This document shows positions 7,779-15,939 of a DNA stretch of 32,341 nucleotides, piece by piece. Position numbers and translations under genes: made by a program. Source of the DNA: Pirellulales bacterium (GTDB lineage: Bacteria > Planctomycetota > Planctomycetia > Pirellulales > JADZDJ01); the NCBI GenBank assembly GCA_035499655.1, contig DATJYL010000211.1, forward strand, positions 1-32,341, given 5' to 3'. The first letter of the stretch is position 1. The number at the start of each line of letters is the position of its first letter. Below the pieces are notes generated by a model that had not been told where the DNA came from, ran no database searches, and worked only from the letters and a program-made list of their open reading frames with translations.

Positions 7779-9224
7779 TCAGGCCAGGGCCGGCAGACGC
7801 TTTTTGCGGCGGCCCGGCTTCTTGGCCGCCGCGGAGCCTTTTGCTGTGGCGCGTTTCGCGGGCTTGCCATGTGCAGTGGTTTTGCCGTTGGCGGCGGCAC
7901 TTGCAGATCTTCCGTTCGTGGCGGCCTTCGACATTTTTCCGTTCCATGCGGCTTTTGTAGATTTGCCATTCAGCGAGGTTTTCGGCGCCCGGTTTCCTTT
8001 CGCAGTCTTGGTTTTTTTCGGCGGCAATGCACAGTATGTGCCCGGGAAGGCGGCGTACAGGGCGGCGCAGCGCACTAAATGCTCGATGGGCACGCTATCG
8101 TTGACCGTGTGGGCCACATCTTCGGCGGCGGGGCCGAAGCCCACGCAGGGGATGCCGAACATGCCGGCAATCGAAACGCCGTTGGTGCTGAAGGTCCAGC
8201 GATCGACAATCGGCGGCTTGCCGAACAGCGATTTGTGCGCATCGACGGCGGCCCGCACTTGGGGTGCGTCTTCTTCTTCGCACCAACTTGGGAAGTATTT
8301 ATCGGTGGGGTAGGTGAGGCCGGTGTAGGCTTTTTCGGCGTAGGTGAGCAATTCGACCTTGGCCTCCACGCCGGCGCGTTTGACGGCGTCGCGCACTTCC
8401 TTGAGGGCCTGTTCTTTTGTTTCGCCGACGGTCAAGCGGCGATCGAGCTGGATGAAGGCCGCTCCGGGCACGGCACACCGACTGGGCGTTTGGCAATCGA
8501 TGTAGGAAACCGTCACCGTGCCATTGCCGAGGAACTTGTTCTTTTTCAGGCGTTTGTGCAATTTTTCGATTTCCCCGACGATCCGCGCCGCCTTGTAGAC
8601 GGCGTTATCGCCTTTTTCTGGCATCGACCCGTGGCAACTTTTTCCCAGCACGGTAATGCCGATTTCCATCCGCCCACGCTGGCCGCGCAGGACTTTGCAA
8701 TTGGTGGAATCGGTAATCACGACGCACTCGGGCCGAATTTTTTCCTCCTGCACGATGTATTGCCAACACAAACCATCGCAATCTTCTTCCATGACCGTGA
8801 AGGTTAACAGCAGCGACCAATCGTCGCTGTTCAAACCCAGGTCTTTGATGATTTTCGTGGCGTACACCATCGCCGGCACGGCCCCTTTTTGGTCGCCGGC
8901 GCCGCGTCCCCAGACCAGTCCTTTTTCCACCTTGCCGGTAAACGGATCGTGCTTCCATTCTGCGGGGTTGCCGACGTCGACGGTGTCGATGTGCGCATCG
9001 ATGGCCACGAGCCGGGGGCCTGTGCCGACCTGTACCAGCAGGCTGCCGAGGCCGTCGGTCCAAATTTTATCGGCCGCGCCGAGCAGTTCGACCTGCTGGC
9101 GAATGCGATCGATGACGCTCTTTTCCTTGCCGCTTAACGATTGAATGGCCACGATGTCGCGCAAAAGGTCGACCATGGGTTGTTCGTACTGTTTGGCCTG
9201 GGCCAGAATTGCTGCATGATCCAC
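7779..9224 (-). CDS. ygeY: YgeY-type M20 metallohydrolase with Lys/Ala-rich tail
   Basis: M20-family amidohydrolase of the YgeY group, encoded near selenium-dependent molybdenum hydroxylases. Using the GTG at 9222-9224 it has 481 residues. That start has GGAG eight bases upstream, and the alternative ATG at 9296 has no clear ribosome site. Metal ligands are visible as H78 and D80 (DAHIDTVD), D111 (GRGAGDQKG) and E146/E147 (MEEDCDG). The first 400 residues match the length of E. coli YgeY (403). The last 81 residues are an extra tail rich in Lys, Ala, Ser and NGK words (for example SLNGKSTKAAWNGKMSK), resembling histone-H1-like tails. The gene is downstream of carbamate kinase. The substrate is uncertain; an ureido or amino-acid product of purine breakdown is plausible. 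Confidence 0.88.
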   Translation of the reverse strand: MDHAAILAQAKQYEQPMVDLLRDIVAIQSLSGKEKSVIDRIRQQVELLGAADKIWTDGLGSLLVQVGTGPRLVAIDAHIDTVDVGNPAEWKHDPFTGKVEKGLVWGRGAGDQKGAVPAMVYATKIIKDLGLNSDDWSLLLTFTVMEEDCDGLCWQYIVQEEKIRPECVVITDSTNCKVLRGQRGRMEIGITVLGKSCHGSMPEKGDNAVYKAARIVGEIEKLHKRLKKNKFLGNGTVTVSYIDCQTPSRCAVPGAAFIQLDRRLTVGETKEQALKEVRDAVKRAGVEAKVELLTYAEKAYTGLTYPTDKYFPSWCEEEDAPQVRAAVDAHKSLFGKPPIVDRWTFSTNGVSIAGMFGIPCVGFGPAAEDVAHTVNDSVPIEHLVRCAALYAAFPGTYCALPPKKTKTAKGNRAPKTSLNGKSTKAAWNGKMSKAATNGRSASAAANGKTTAHGKPAKRATAKGSAAAKKPGRRKKRLPALA

Positions 9225-9301
9225 AGTTGATTCTCCGTTGGGTGGTAAAATTATGTGTCGATAATGTGAGTGTCTTGGTGGTACGGCAAACTTCATTCAC
9301 A

Positions 9302-9323
9302 AACCGACCGCTGGCGGTCGGTT
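9302..9323. repeat. Perfect palindrome between the carbamate kinase and ygeY genes
   Basis: AACCGACCG and CGGTCGGTT form a 9-base-pair stem with a CTGG loop. On the minus strand only a few T residues follow, so it may be a weak terminator, an RNA-stabilising hairpin or a mobile palindrome. Confidence 0.55.
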
Positions 9324-9368
9324 ACCGACGATAAAGTCATCGGCTTGGATGAGAATTTTTCTGGCACC

Positions 9369-10319
9369 TCAGCCCCTCACAATCCGTGTGCCCACTTTGC
9401 CGGCGATCGCTTGTTTGATTTTCTCGCAGGAGGTAATCAAAACCTGCGAGGTGGCTTGCGGCGTTCGTTCCAAAAACTCGACTCCGCCTTCGACTTTTGG
9501 CCCCATCGAGCCGGCCGGAAACTGCCCGTCCCGGAGCATTTCGCGGGCCTCGCCCACCGACATCTGCTTGATGGGCCTGGTTTGCGGGGTACCAAAGTGC
9601 TGCTGAACGTAATCCACGCCCGTCAAATACGCCAGCATGTCGGCCTGCAGTCCGAGCGCCAGCAACGCGGAGGTGCGGTCTTTGTCGATCACAGCTTCCA
9701 CGCCGGCGAATTGTCCATCCTTGCCTTGCACGACAGGAATTCCGCCGCCGCCGCAAGCCACGATCGATTGCCCGGCCTGCACGAGGGAGCGGATGACGTC
9801 CATTTCCACAATGTCGCGTGGCAAGGGCGAAGCCACGACTCGCCGCCAACCGCGACCGGCATCTTCGACCATTAACCAGCCATCGTTCTTCATGTGTTTT
9901 GCCGCCTGCTCGCGCGACATGAAAGGGCCAACCGGCTTGGAGGGCTTGGAAAAGGCGGCGTCTTCCCGCGAGACGCGCACCGTGGTGATAATGGTGCTGC
10001 ATACCCGCGGCTGGCCGCGCGAAGCCAGCTCGTTCATTAAGCACTGGGAAATCATGTAACCCATGCCCGCCTGCGTGTCGGCGACAACGGTATCTAGGGG
10101 GAGCGGATAGACATGGTGCCGCGCCGCAATTTCCACCCGCCGCATCACGTTGCCCACTTGCGGACCATTGCCGTGGGTAATGACGAGTTGATGGCCGGCC
10201 AAAATCAAATCGGCCAGGGGACGAATGGCGGCGCGGGTGGTGGAGTATTGCTGGGGAATGTTCCCTTCTTGCCCCGGAGGACTGACCGCATTACCACCCA
10301 AAGCAACAACGATGAGCAT
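9369..10319 (-). CDS. arcC: Carbamate kinase
   Basis: A 316-residue cytoplasmic kinase that makes ATP and ammonium carbamate from carbamoyl phosphate and ADP. Seen: VVALGGNAVSP at the N-terminus, THGNGPQVGNV near residue 49, the activity-linked PLDTVVADTQAGMGYMI near 75, ACGGGGIPVV near 190 and DKDRTSALLALGL near 213. Length is right for the family. There is no arginine deiminase or ornithine carbamoyltransferase next to it. Its place between a YgeY-type hydrolase and a molybdenum hydroxylase matches E. coli yqeA, where it would harvest ATP from carbamoyl phosphate released by purine or ureide breakdown. That role is inference from context. Confidence 0.92.
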   Translation of the reverse strand: MLIVVALGGNAVSPPGQEGNIPQQYSTTRAAIRPLADLILAGHQLVITHGNGPQVGNVMRRVEIAARHHVYPLPLDTVVADTQAGMGYMISQCLMNELASRGQPRVCSTIITTVRVSREDAAFSKPSKPVGPFMSREQAAKHMKNDGWLMVEDAGRGWRRVVASPLPRDIVEMDVIRSLVQAGQSIVACGGGGIPVVQGKDGQFAGVEAVIDKDRTSALLALGLQADMLAYLTGVDYVQQHFGTPQTRPIKQMSVGEAREMLRDGQFPAGSMGPKVEGGVEFLERTPQATSQVLITSCEKIKQAIAGKVGTRIVRG

Positions 10320-10357
10320 GCCGCCCGTCCCCTTGTGACTGAACCTTCGAAGATGAG

Positions 10358-13087
10358 TTACGCCTTTTCGCGAGTGGCTGCCGACTTCCGCGGCCCGGGC
10401 GTCAATATCGCCTTGGCCGCCGGCGAATCTTTCATGGGCAGCACGGTCCGCTCGATGCCGTCAAACGCCCGCAAGGCGCCTGCCACGGCGGGCGCGGTCG
10501 GGACCAAACCTAACTCGCCCACCCCCCGTGCTCCATACGGACATTCCGGATCGGGTGTTTCGATGAACATGACTTCCAATTCCGGCATTTGGTGCGCCCG
10601 GAGCACGCGGATGGATTTGATCGTGTCGGTGACGATGTGTCCGCCCTCGCAGACAAAATCTTCGGTTAATGCGTAGCCCAATCCCATGTGCAGCGAGCCT
10701 TCGATTTGGCCGGCGCAGAGCACGGGGTTCATGACCCGGCCCACGTCGTGTGCGGCGATTACTTTTTGAATGCGGCCCTGGTCGTCCAAAATTACGACCT
10801 GCGTGGCAAAGCCGTAAGTCAGGTGTGTTTTCGGCTCGTCCACGTGTGCGCCGAGTTTGTGGGTGTAATTGCAAATCCACTCGCCGCGATATTCCCGGCC
10901 GATTAAGTCGGCCAGTGTTTTGCCGCTGTCCAAATCGGCCTTGAGTTTTTTGGCGGCTTCGATGACGGCATTACAACTGAGCATGGTGCCGCGGCTGCCG
11001 GTGGTTTGACCGCAATCCAAATCCACCGCCGTGTCCGTCAGCGCGGTAAAAGTTTCGGGGGGCAGGCCGGTTTCTTCCACGGCGGTTTGAATGGTTACCG
11101 TGAACAGCCCTTGGCCCATTTCGGTATAACCGGTGCGAATGCTGACTTTGCCGTCGGGCTCTACCCGCAGCATCGCCTTGCCCGGATCGGGCATGCCGTT
11201 GCCGATGCCGCAATTTTTAATGCCGCAGGCAATGCCGGCGTATTTTGCGCCGCGATACGCATCTTTCACCGCTAGGAGGGTTTCTTTCAAGCCGAACGGC
11301 TTGTCGAGTTTTTGGCCCGTGGCGAAGCGATCGCCTTGTTGCAAAATGTTTCGCCAGCGGATTTCCCAGCCGTCGATGCCGACTTGCTTCGCCAGACGAT
11401 CCAGCAATTGCTCCACGGCAAAGGCCGATTGATTGGCCCCGAAGCCGCGCATCGCCCCGCACGGCGGATTATTCGTATACACGGCCAGGGCTTCGATGTC
11501 GATGGCCGGAACCCGGTACGGCCCGCAAGCATGGCCTGCCGCCCGTTCCAACACCTTAGCTCCGACACTGGCGTAGGCCCCCTTGTCGCCTTTGATGCGT
11601 GCCCGAACCGCGGTAATCCGACCGTCCGCGTCAGATCCGATTTTCACGTGCATGCGGATGGCGTGGCGCTTGGGATGCAGCCGAAAACTTTCGTCGCGTG
11701 TGAGCGTACACTTCACCGGCTTGCCGCACAGCACGGCGGCCAGCGCGGTTTGGGCTTGAATGCTCATGTCTTCCTTGCCGCCGAATGCGCCGCCGTTTTG
11801 CACCAACTCCACGTCGACGCGGTCGCGCGGCCAACCCAACACGCTGGCAATCTGCCGCTGGTCGTCAAAAATTCCCTGTCCTTGCGAAAGGACTTTTATT
11901 TTTGTTACCAGGTTGCCGCGGTGTGCGTGACCATTGCCGTTGCTGTGTGCGGCCGGCTCGTGCTCAGCTTGCGCTTCAATGGGCATTGCAAGGCACGCTT
12001 CGGGCTCCAAAAACATGTGCTCGATCCGTTGCGTTTGGAACGTGTCTTCCACAACGTGTGCCGAGTGGGCAAACGCCTCCTCCGGATTGCCCCGCACAAT
12101 CGCCGACTTGGATAACAAATTCCCTTTGGCGTGAATTTGCGGCGCATCGGGTTTTAGTGCTTCGTCCACCGTGGTGAGCGGCGTGCGCACTTCATAATCG
12201 ACGACAATTTGTTCCGCGGCCTTGCGGGCCGTGTATTGATTGTCCGCCACCACCACGGCGATGATGTCTCCCACGCAGCGTGTTTCCTCGCCAATGGCCA
12301 CGAGAATGGGCCAATCTTTCACGATCAGCCCCACGTACCGGTCCCCCGGCACATCGGCCGCGGTAATCACGCGCTCCACGCCGGCCACGGCCAGCGCCGC
12401 AGAGGCATCAATGCCTTTGACCAATGCCCGCGGATGCTCGCTGAACTTCATCGCGGCGTACATTTGGCCGGGCACGGTAATGTCGTCGATGTAGCGGAAA
12501 TCGCCCAGCACCAAATCGTGGGCTTTGTATTTTTTTAGGGCCGTGCCGACTCGCCCGCTGGTGTCGGTTGTCCGCGGCGCTTCACCTCGAGTCACGCGGG
12601 CCAATTCTTCCACGGCGTCTACGATTTTTACATAGCCGGTGCAGCGGCACAGATGGGCGCGCAAGTCGTGGGCGATTTCTTCCCGCGTCGGATGTTGATT
12701 TTGCTCGGTCAGCGCGTGGGCCCGCATGGCCATGCCTGGTATGCAAAAGCCGCACTGCACGCCGCCGCTGCAGGCAAACGACTGGGCAATTTGCTGCCGT
12801 CGCTCTTCGGGCAATCCTTCCAGGGTGAGCAGTGTTTTGCCGGCGACTTGGGCGGTCTTCATGGTGCAACTGAGCCGCGGCTTGCCATCGATCAAAAGGG
12901 TGCAGCAGCCGCACGATGCTTGCGGCTCGCAACCGTTCTTTAGCGAGATGAAGCCGAAATCTTCGCGCAGCACGGCCAGCAAAGAGCGGTCATCCACCGC
13001 GGCTTCGACTTCCCGTCCGTTCAGCGTGAACCGGACCGTTTCGCTAGCGCTTGACAATGGTTCCGAAGTAACGACGCTAGCGCACAT
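10358..13087 (-). CDS. xdhD: Fused [2Fe-2S] / molybdopterin hydroxylase, xanthine dehydrogenase type (XdhD-like)
   Basis: A 909-residue molybdenum hydroxylase with small and large subunits fused and no FAD domain. Residues 18-165 carry two [2Fe-2S] sites: C53, C59, C62 and C74 (GCEPQASCGCC, LSC), then C113, C116, C147 and C149 (QCGFC, CRCTGY). From about 180 comes the molybdopterin part, with GGAFGGKED (432-440), RGFG (547-550), a Q-rich TGYTEMGQGLFT near 652 and the catalytic glutamate E858 in GARGVGELG. A His/Asn/Gly-rich insert (about 371-391) is extra. With YgeY, carbamate kinase and YgfK neighbours it fits the selenium-dependent hydroxylase group, where selenium is a labile ligand; no in-frame TGA suggests selenocysteine. 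The substrate is probably a purine. Confidence 0.9.
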   Translation of the reverse strand: MCASVVTSEPLSSASETVRFTLNGREVEAAVDDRSLLAVLREDFGFISLKNGCEPQASCGCCTLLIDGKPRLSCTMKTAQVAGKTLLTLEGLPEERRQQIAQSFACSGGVQCGFCIPGMAMRAHALTEQNQHPTREEIAHDLRAHLCRCTGYVKIVDAVEELARVTRGEAPRTTDTSGRVGTALKKYKAHDLVLGDFRYIDDITVPGQMYAAMKFSEHPRALVKGIDASAALAVAGVERVITAADVPGDRYVGLIVKDWPILVAIGEETRCVGDIIAVVVADNQYTARKAAEQIVVDYEVRTPLTTVDEALKPDAPQIHAKGNLLSKSAIVRGNPEEAFAHSAHVVEDTFQTQRIEHMFLEPEACLAMPIEAQAEHEPAAHSNGNGHAHRGNLVTKIKVLSQGQGIFDDQRQIASVLGWPRDRVDVELVQNGGAFGGKEDMSIQAQTALAAVLCGKPVKCTLTRDESFRLHPKRHAIRMHVKIGSDADGRITAVRARIKGDKGAYASVGAKVLERAAGHACGPYRVPAIDIEALAVYTNNPPCGAMRGFGANQSAFAVEQLLDRLAKQVGIDGWEIRWRNILQQGDRFATGQKLDKPFGLKETLLAVKDAYRGAKYAGIACGIKNCGIGNGMPDPGKAMLRVEPDGKVSIRTGYTEMGQGLFTVTIQTAVEETGLPPETFTALTDTAVDLDCGQTTGSRGTMLSCNAVIEAAKKLKADLDSGKTLADLIGREYRGEWICNYTHKLGAHVDEPKTHLTYGFATQVVILDDQGRIQKVIAAHDVGRVMNPVLCAGQIEGSLHMGLGYALTEDFVCEGGHIVTDTIKSIRVLRAHQMPELEVMFIETPDPECPYGARGVGELGLVPTAPAVAGALRAFDGIERTVLPMKDSPAAKAILTPGPRKSAATREKA

Positions 13088-13122
13088 GCAGCACCTGTGT
13101 TAACCCTCCACTTCACAGTACA

Positions 13123-13151
13123 ATTTTAGCACTCTGCGCAAGGTCGAACAA
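13123..13151 (-). promoter_or_regulatory. Promoter candidate for the hydroxylase - carbamate kinase - ygeY run
   Basis: On the minus strand TTGTTC (13146-13151) and TAAAAT (13123-13128) are separated by 17 bases, 36 bases upstream of the hydroxylase ATG. Confidence 0.5.
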
Positions 13152-13330
13152 CCCAAACCGACATCTTGGGCCGCATCTTGATTGAATCGGCAGGCTGCCT
13201 GTTGTGATATAATGGCCAGGTCTGATTCGTAACCGAGACGGTTTTATGATATAACACCAAAGAGGTAGTTGGCTCGCCCTCTTTTTACTCTGTAGAGGGG
13301 GAAAGTCTTGGGTTCCTTGCGAATTTTGGT

Positions 13331-13522
13331 ATGAAAAACAAGCTTTTATCTGCGTTGCTGCTTTTGGTCATCGTCGGCTGGCTTGCAGATCATGTCCTGC
13401 AAACGTACCGAAATAACAGTTACGAGCAATCGTTGTCCGAACTGCAAATGCAAATCGATGTTCGCACCGCTAAATTACATGAGCGATTGGACGGCCATGG
13501 CGCTGGACCGAAAGGAACGTAA
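13331..13522 (+). CDS. Small membrane protein, first of a tandem pair
   Basis: A 63-residue protein that I cannot name. Residues 4-24 form a hydrophobic segment (LLSALLLLVIVGWLADHVL), followed by a polar, probably helical tail (YEQSLSELQMQIDVRTAKLHE). The stop codon abuts the ATG of the next small gene (TAAATG), and both share a hydrophobic start, a GW(L/W)xDH motif and a short charged tail, so they look like duplicates or partners. It lies between the divergent hydroxylase and ygfK-like genes. The ribosome site is weak. Confidence 0.6.
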   Translation: MKNKLLSALLLLVIVGWLADHVLQTYRNNSYEQSLSELQMQIDVRTAKLHERLDGHGAGPKGT

Positions 13523-13732
13523 ATGGGCGCGCGAAAGGGGATAAAGTTCTCGATCCGTGATCTGTTGCTTTGGACGCTGCTGGTGGCGCTCTGCGCCGGC
13601 TGGTGGGTGGATCATCGTCGGATGAATTCCAAGCTGGCGGACTATCCAATTCGAATATCGCAAAAGAAATTCGAGTTGATGATGATTGACTTTCAACTAA
13701 AGTTGCACCCCAACGACTTTAAATTTCTCTAG
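13523..13732 (+). CDS. Small membrane protein with planctomycete FSxRDLL motif
   Basis: A 69-residue protein. After a basic start it has FSIRDLLLWTLLVALCAGWW (about 9-28) and then VDHRRM. Short proteins and N-termini with this FS(L/I)RDLLW-hydrophobic-GWW-D-R pattern are common in planctomycetes; their function is unknown. The tail (KFELMMIDFQLKLHP) is predicted helical. It directly follows the first small gene without a gap and ends before the ygfK-like promoter, so the pair probably forms its own transcript. Confidence 0.65.
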   Translation: MGARKGIKFSIRDLLLWTLLVALCAGWWVDHRRMNSKLADYPIRISQKKFELMMIDFQLKLHPNDFKFL

Positions 13733-13736
13733 ATCG

Positions 13737-13766
13737 TTCACATCTGGCGATCACTCCGCTTATAAT
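13737..13766 (+). promoter_or_regulatory. Promoter candidate for the ygfK-like gene
   Basis: TTCACA (13737-13742) and TATAAT (13761-13766) are 18 bases apart, about 67 bases before the ygfK-like ATG. Confidence 0.55.
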
Positions 13767-13775
13767 TCACTCGCC

Positions 13776-13833
13776 GGCTGTCTGCCGTGCTTTTTCTCCT
13801 TCTGCCAGCCGCCTACCGCCTACTGCTTCCCGC
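13776..13833 (+). repeat. Phrase repeat (GCCTACCGCCTACTGC) in the ygfK-like leader
   Basis: A pyrimidine-rich stretch of CTGCC, GCCTAC and CTACTGC words runs right up to the ATG and leaves no recognisable Shine-Dalgarno site. Similar words fill 23559-23631. Confidence 0.5.
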
Positions 13834-15873
13834 ATGGCTGAACTTATTCCCGCACCGTTTGCTGATCTGGTGAGCCGGCTGTATTTGGAGCCGGCGGCGC
13901 AAGGCACGCTGTTCACGCTGCCGAAGCGGCGCTGGTATGTGCCGCAGCCGGACAGTAAGTGCGATTTCAGCGTGCGGTTCCACGGCAAGCTGGCCGGCAA
14001 CCCAGCCGGGCCTGCCGCCGGGCCGCACACGCAAATGGCCCAAAACTTGTTGCTTAGTTACGTGGCCGGGGCCCGCATTTTGGAACTGAAAACGGTGCAG
14101 GTGAACGACGAGTTGACCATCGGCCGGCCGTGCATCGACATTACCAACGTCGGCTACAACATCGAGTGGTCGCAAGAGCTGCGGGTCGACAATTCGCTGC
14201 GTGAATATGTGGCTGGAGCCATGCTCATCGAAATGTTCCGCCGCGATCCCGTGTTTGCCGGCGACGCTTTACTGGGCACGGCGGGGGAAGCGATTTTAGA
14301 CTTGAGCGTTGGCTACGACCTGGCTGGCATTAAAAGCGACAAGGTGCAGCGCTTTCTCGACGGCATGCGCGACGCCGGCCGAGTGATCGAACAGCTTCGG
14401 GCAGAAATCCCCGCCCAATACACACTGGCCCGCGAGCTGCAATATCCAACGCAGTTGTCGAACACGCTGACGCTTTCCACGTTTCACGGTTGCCCGGCCG
14501 ACGAGATCGAGCGCATTTGCGAGTTTCTGATCCAGGAACGCGACCTGGACGTGATCGTCAAAATGAATCCGCCCATGCTCGGCAAAGAGCGGCTCGAGCA
14601 TTTGCTGCACGATGAGTTGGGCTACACCGAACTCACTGTGAATCCCACGGCCTACACTTCCGGCCTGCAATTTGACGAGGCGGTGCAATTGGTCGATCGT
14701 CTGACGCGTGTGGCCCAGCGTCGCGGCCGGCGCTTCGGCTGCAAATTCAGCAACACGCTGGAAGTGCTCAACCACCGCACATTCTTCACGCCTGACAACA
14801 AAATTCAGTATCTCTCCGGCCAGCCGCTGTATGTGATCACGCTGACGCTGACCGACATGTTCCGCCAGGCTGTTGGCCCGCACGTGCCGATCAGTTTCAG
14901 CGCCGGCATCGATCAGGCGAATTTCCCCCACGCCGTCGCTTGTGGCTTTGTGCCGGTGACCGTCAGCACTGATTTATTGCGGATTGGCGGTTACGGCCGC
15001 ATTTCCACCTATTTGCAATCGCTGGAAAAAGCGATGCAGGCCATCGGCGCCGCAAACATCAACGACTATGTTTTAAACGCCTTCGGCCAAGGCGATGCCG
15101 CACAAACTCGTGTAAATGCTGAAACCCCTCACCCCTCACCACTCACCTCCCACGCCTCACTCCTCAACACCACCATCGCCGCCGCCAAAGCCCGAGCCGA
15201 CGTCCGCTACCGGGCCGAGAAAAACCGCAAGGCGCCCACGCGCATCGATTCGCTATTGGAAACATTCGATTGCATCACCTGCGATAAGTGCCTGCCGGTG
15301 TGCCCGAACGCGGCCAACTTCACGTATCCCACTCCGATCGTGGCGTTTGATTACCACGACTTGCTCATCGATCCTCCCGGCGCCGTGCATCAGGCCAAAG
15401 CAGCACGGCGGTTCGAAATCACCGAGGCGATGCAAATCGCCTGTTACAGCGATTTCTGCAACGAGTGCGGCAACTGTGATACGTTTTGCCCCGAATACGG
15501 CGGCCCATACATTAAAAAGCCCACGTTTTACGGCAGCCGGCAATCGTGGGCAGCCGCCGCGCCGCGTGACGGTTTTTTGATTGAGCGAAATCGGCAAACC
15601 GCGCGCATTCACGGACGCTTCCAAGGCGCCGTTTATGAACTTGCTTGGCTGGCAGTGATGGAGAAGTACGAGTTTGCCGACAGTATCCTGCGGGCCACCT
15701 TCAACGCCGCCGATCACACGCTGATCAAAATCGAACCCCATATGCCCTTAATGGCCCAGCACCGGCTAGACCTGGGCGTATATCACACACTGCGACATTT
15801 GCTGCACGGCGTGCTGGACCGACGGTACATCAACCAGATCAACGCCGCCGCCGAGATTTCACAATTTGTTTAA
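13834..15873 (+). CDS. ygfK: YgfK-like iron-sulfur protein lacking the flavin/NAD(P)H domain
   Basis: A 679-residue protein matching the N- and C-terminal parts of YgfK, annotated elsewhere as a putative selenate reductase subunit and linked to selenium-dependent hydroxylases and anaerobic urate breakdown. Residues 1-420 form the dihydropyrimidine-dehydrogenase-like part (STFHGCPADEIERI near 215, KMNPPMLGKERL near 243, KFSNTLEV near 304, SFSAGIDQANFP near 354). Two [4Fe-4S] motifs follow: C480, C483, C486, C490 and C542, C545, C548, C552. E. coli YgfK has about 1030 residues with a flavin and nucleotide-binding domain in between; here only a linker of about 55 residues is present. Residues about 430-446 (TPHPSPLTSHASLL) are encoded by a CCCCTCACC-type repeat. 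Electron transfer would need a separate flavoprotein. Confidence 0.85.
   Translation: MAELIPAPFADLVSRLYLEPAAQGTLFTLPKRRWYVPQPDSKCDFSVRFHGKLAGNPAGPAAGPHTQMAQNLLLSYVAGARILELKTVQVNDELTIGRPCIDITNVGYNIEWSQELRVDNSLREYVAGAMLIEMFRRDPVFAGDALLGTAGEAILDLSVGYDLAGIKSDKVQRFLDGMRDAGRVIEQLRAEIPAQYTLARELQYPTQLSNTLTLSTFHGCPADEIERICEFLIQERDLDVIVKMNPPMLGKERLEHLLHDELGYTELTVNPTAYTSGLQFDEAVQLVDRLTRVAQRRGRRFGCKFSNTLEVLNHRTFFTPDNKIQYLSGQPLYVITLTLTDMFRQAVGPHVPISFSAGIDQANFPHAVACGFVPVTVSTDLLRIGGYGRISTYLQSLEKAMQAIGAANINDYVLNAFGQGDAAQTRVNAETPHPSPLTSHASLLNTTIAAAKARADVRYRAEKNRKAPTRIDSLLETFDCITCDKCLPVCPNAANFTYPTPIVAFDYHDLLIDPPGAVHQAKAARRFEITEAMQIACYSDFCNECGNCDTFCPEYGGPYIKKPTFYGSRQSWAAAAPRDGFLIERNRQTARIHGRFQGAVYELAWLAVMEKYEFADSILRATFNAADHTLIKIEPHMPLMAQHRLDLGVYHTLRHLLHGVLDRRYINQINAAAEISQFV
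15124..15168 (+). repeat. Phrase repeat (CCCCTCACCCCTCACC) inside the ygfK-like gene
   Basis: A 45-base C/T/A-only stretch of CCCCTCAC and CACTCAC words, in frame within the coding sequence at codons 431-445. It lies exactly where the domain linker begins. It resembles the purine/pyrimidine-biased phrases of the gaps between genes. Confidence 0.6.
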
Positions 15874-15939
15874 CCTGCGCTGCCGTCCGAGCTGGTAGCA
15901 CCACGATCGTGATTTCCGCTTAGGGCTTAGCGTCCCGCG

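Noticed and set aside
9225-9296. ATG start 24 codons upstream for the ygeY-like gene
   Set aside because: The extra residues match nothing in the family, while the GTG at 9222-9224 has a well-spaced GGAG.
10358-13087. Selenocysteine (in-frame TGA) in the molybdenum hydroxylase
   Set aside because: The frame is open throughout. In this enzyme group selenium is thought to be a labile cofactor atom, not an amino acid.
13255-13310. Hairpin CCCTC...GAGGG before the small membrane genes as terminator
   Set aside because: The stem is only five or six pairs, the T-run lies inside the loop and not after the stem.
15874-15939. Terminator between the convergent ygfK-like and fdh genes
   Set aside because: GGTAGC...GCTACC and ACGATCGT symmetries are present but weak and without a T-run. 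It may be another intergenic repeat.
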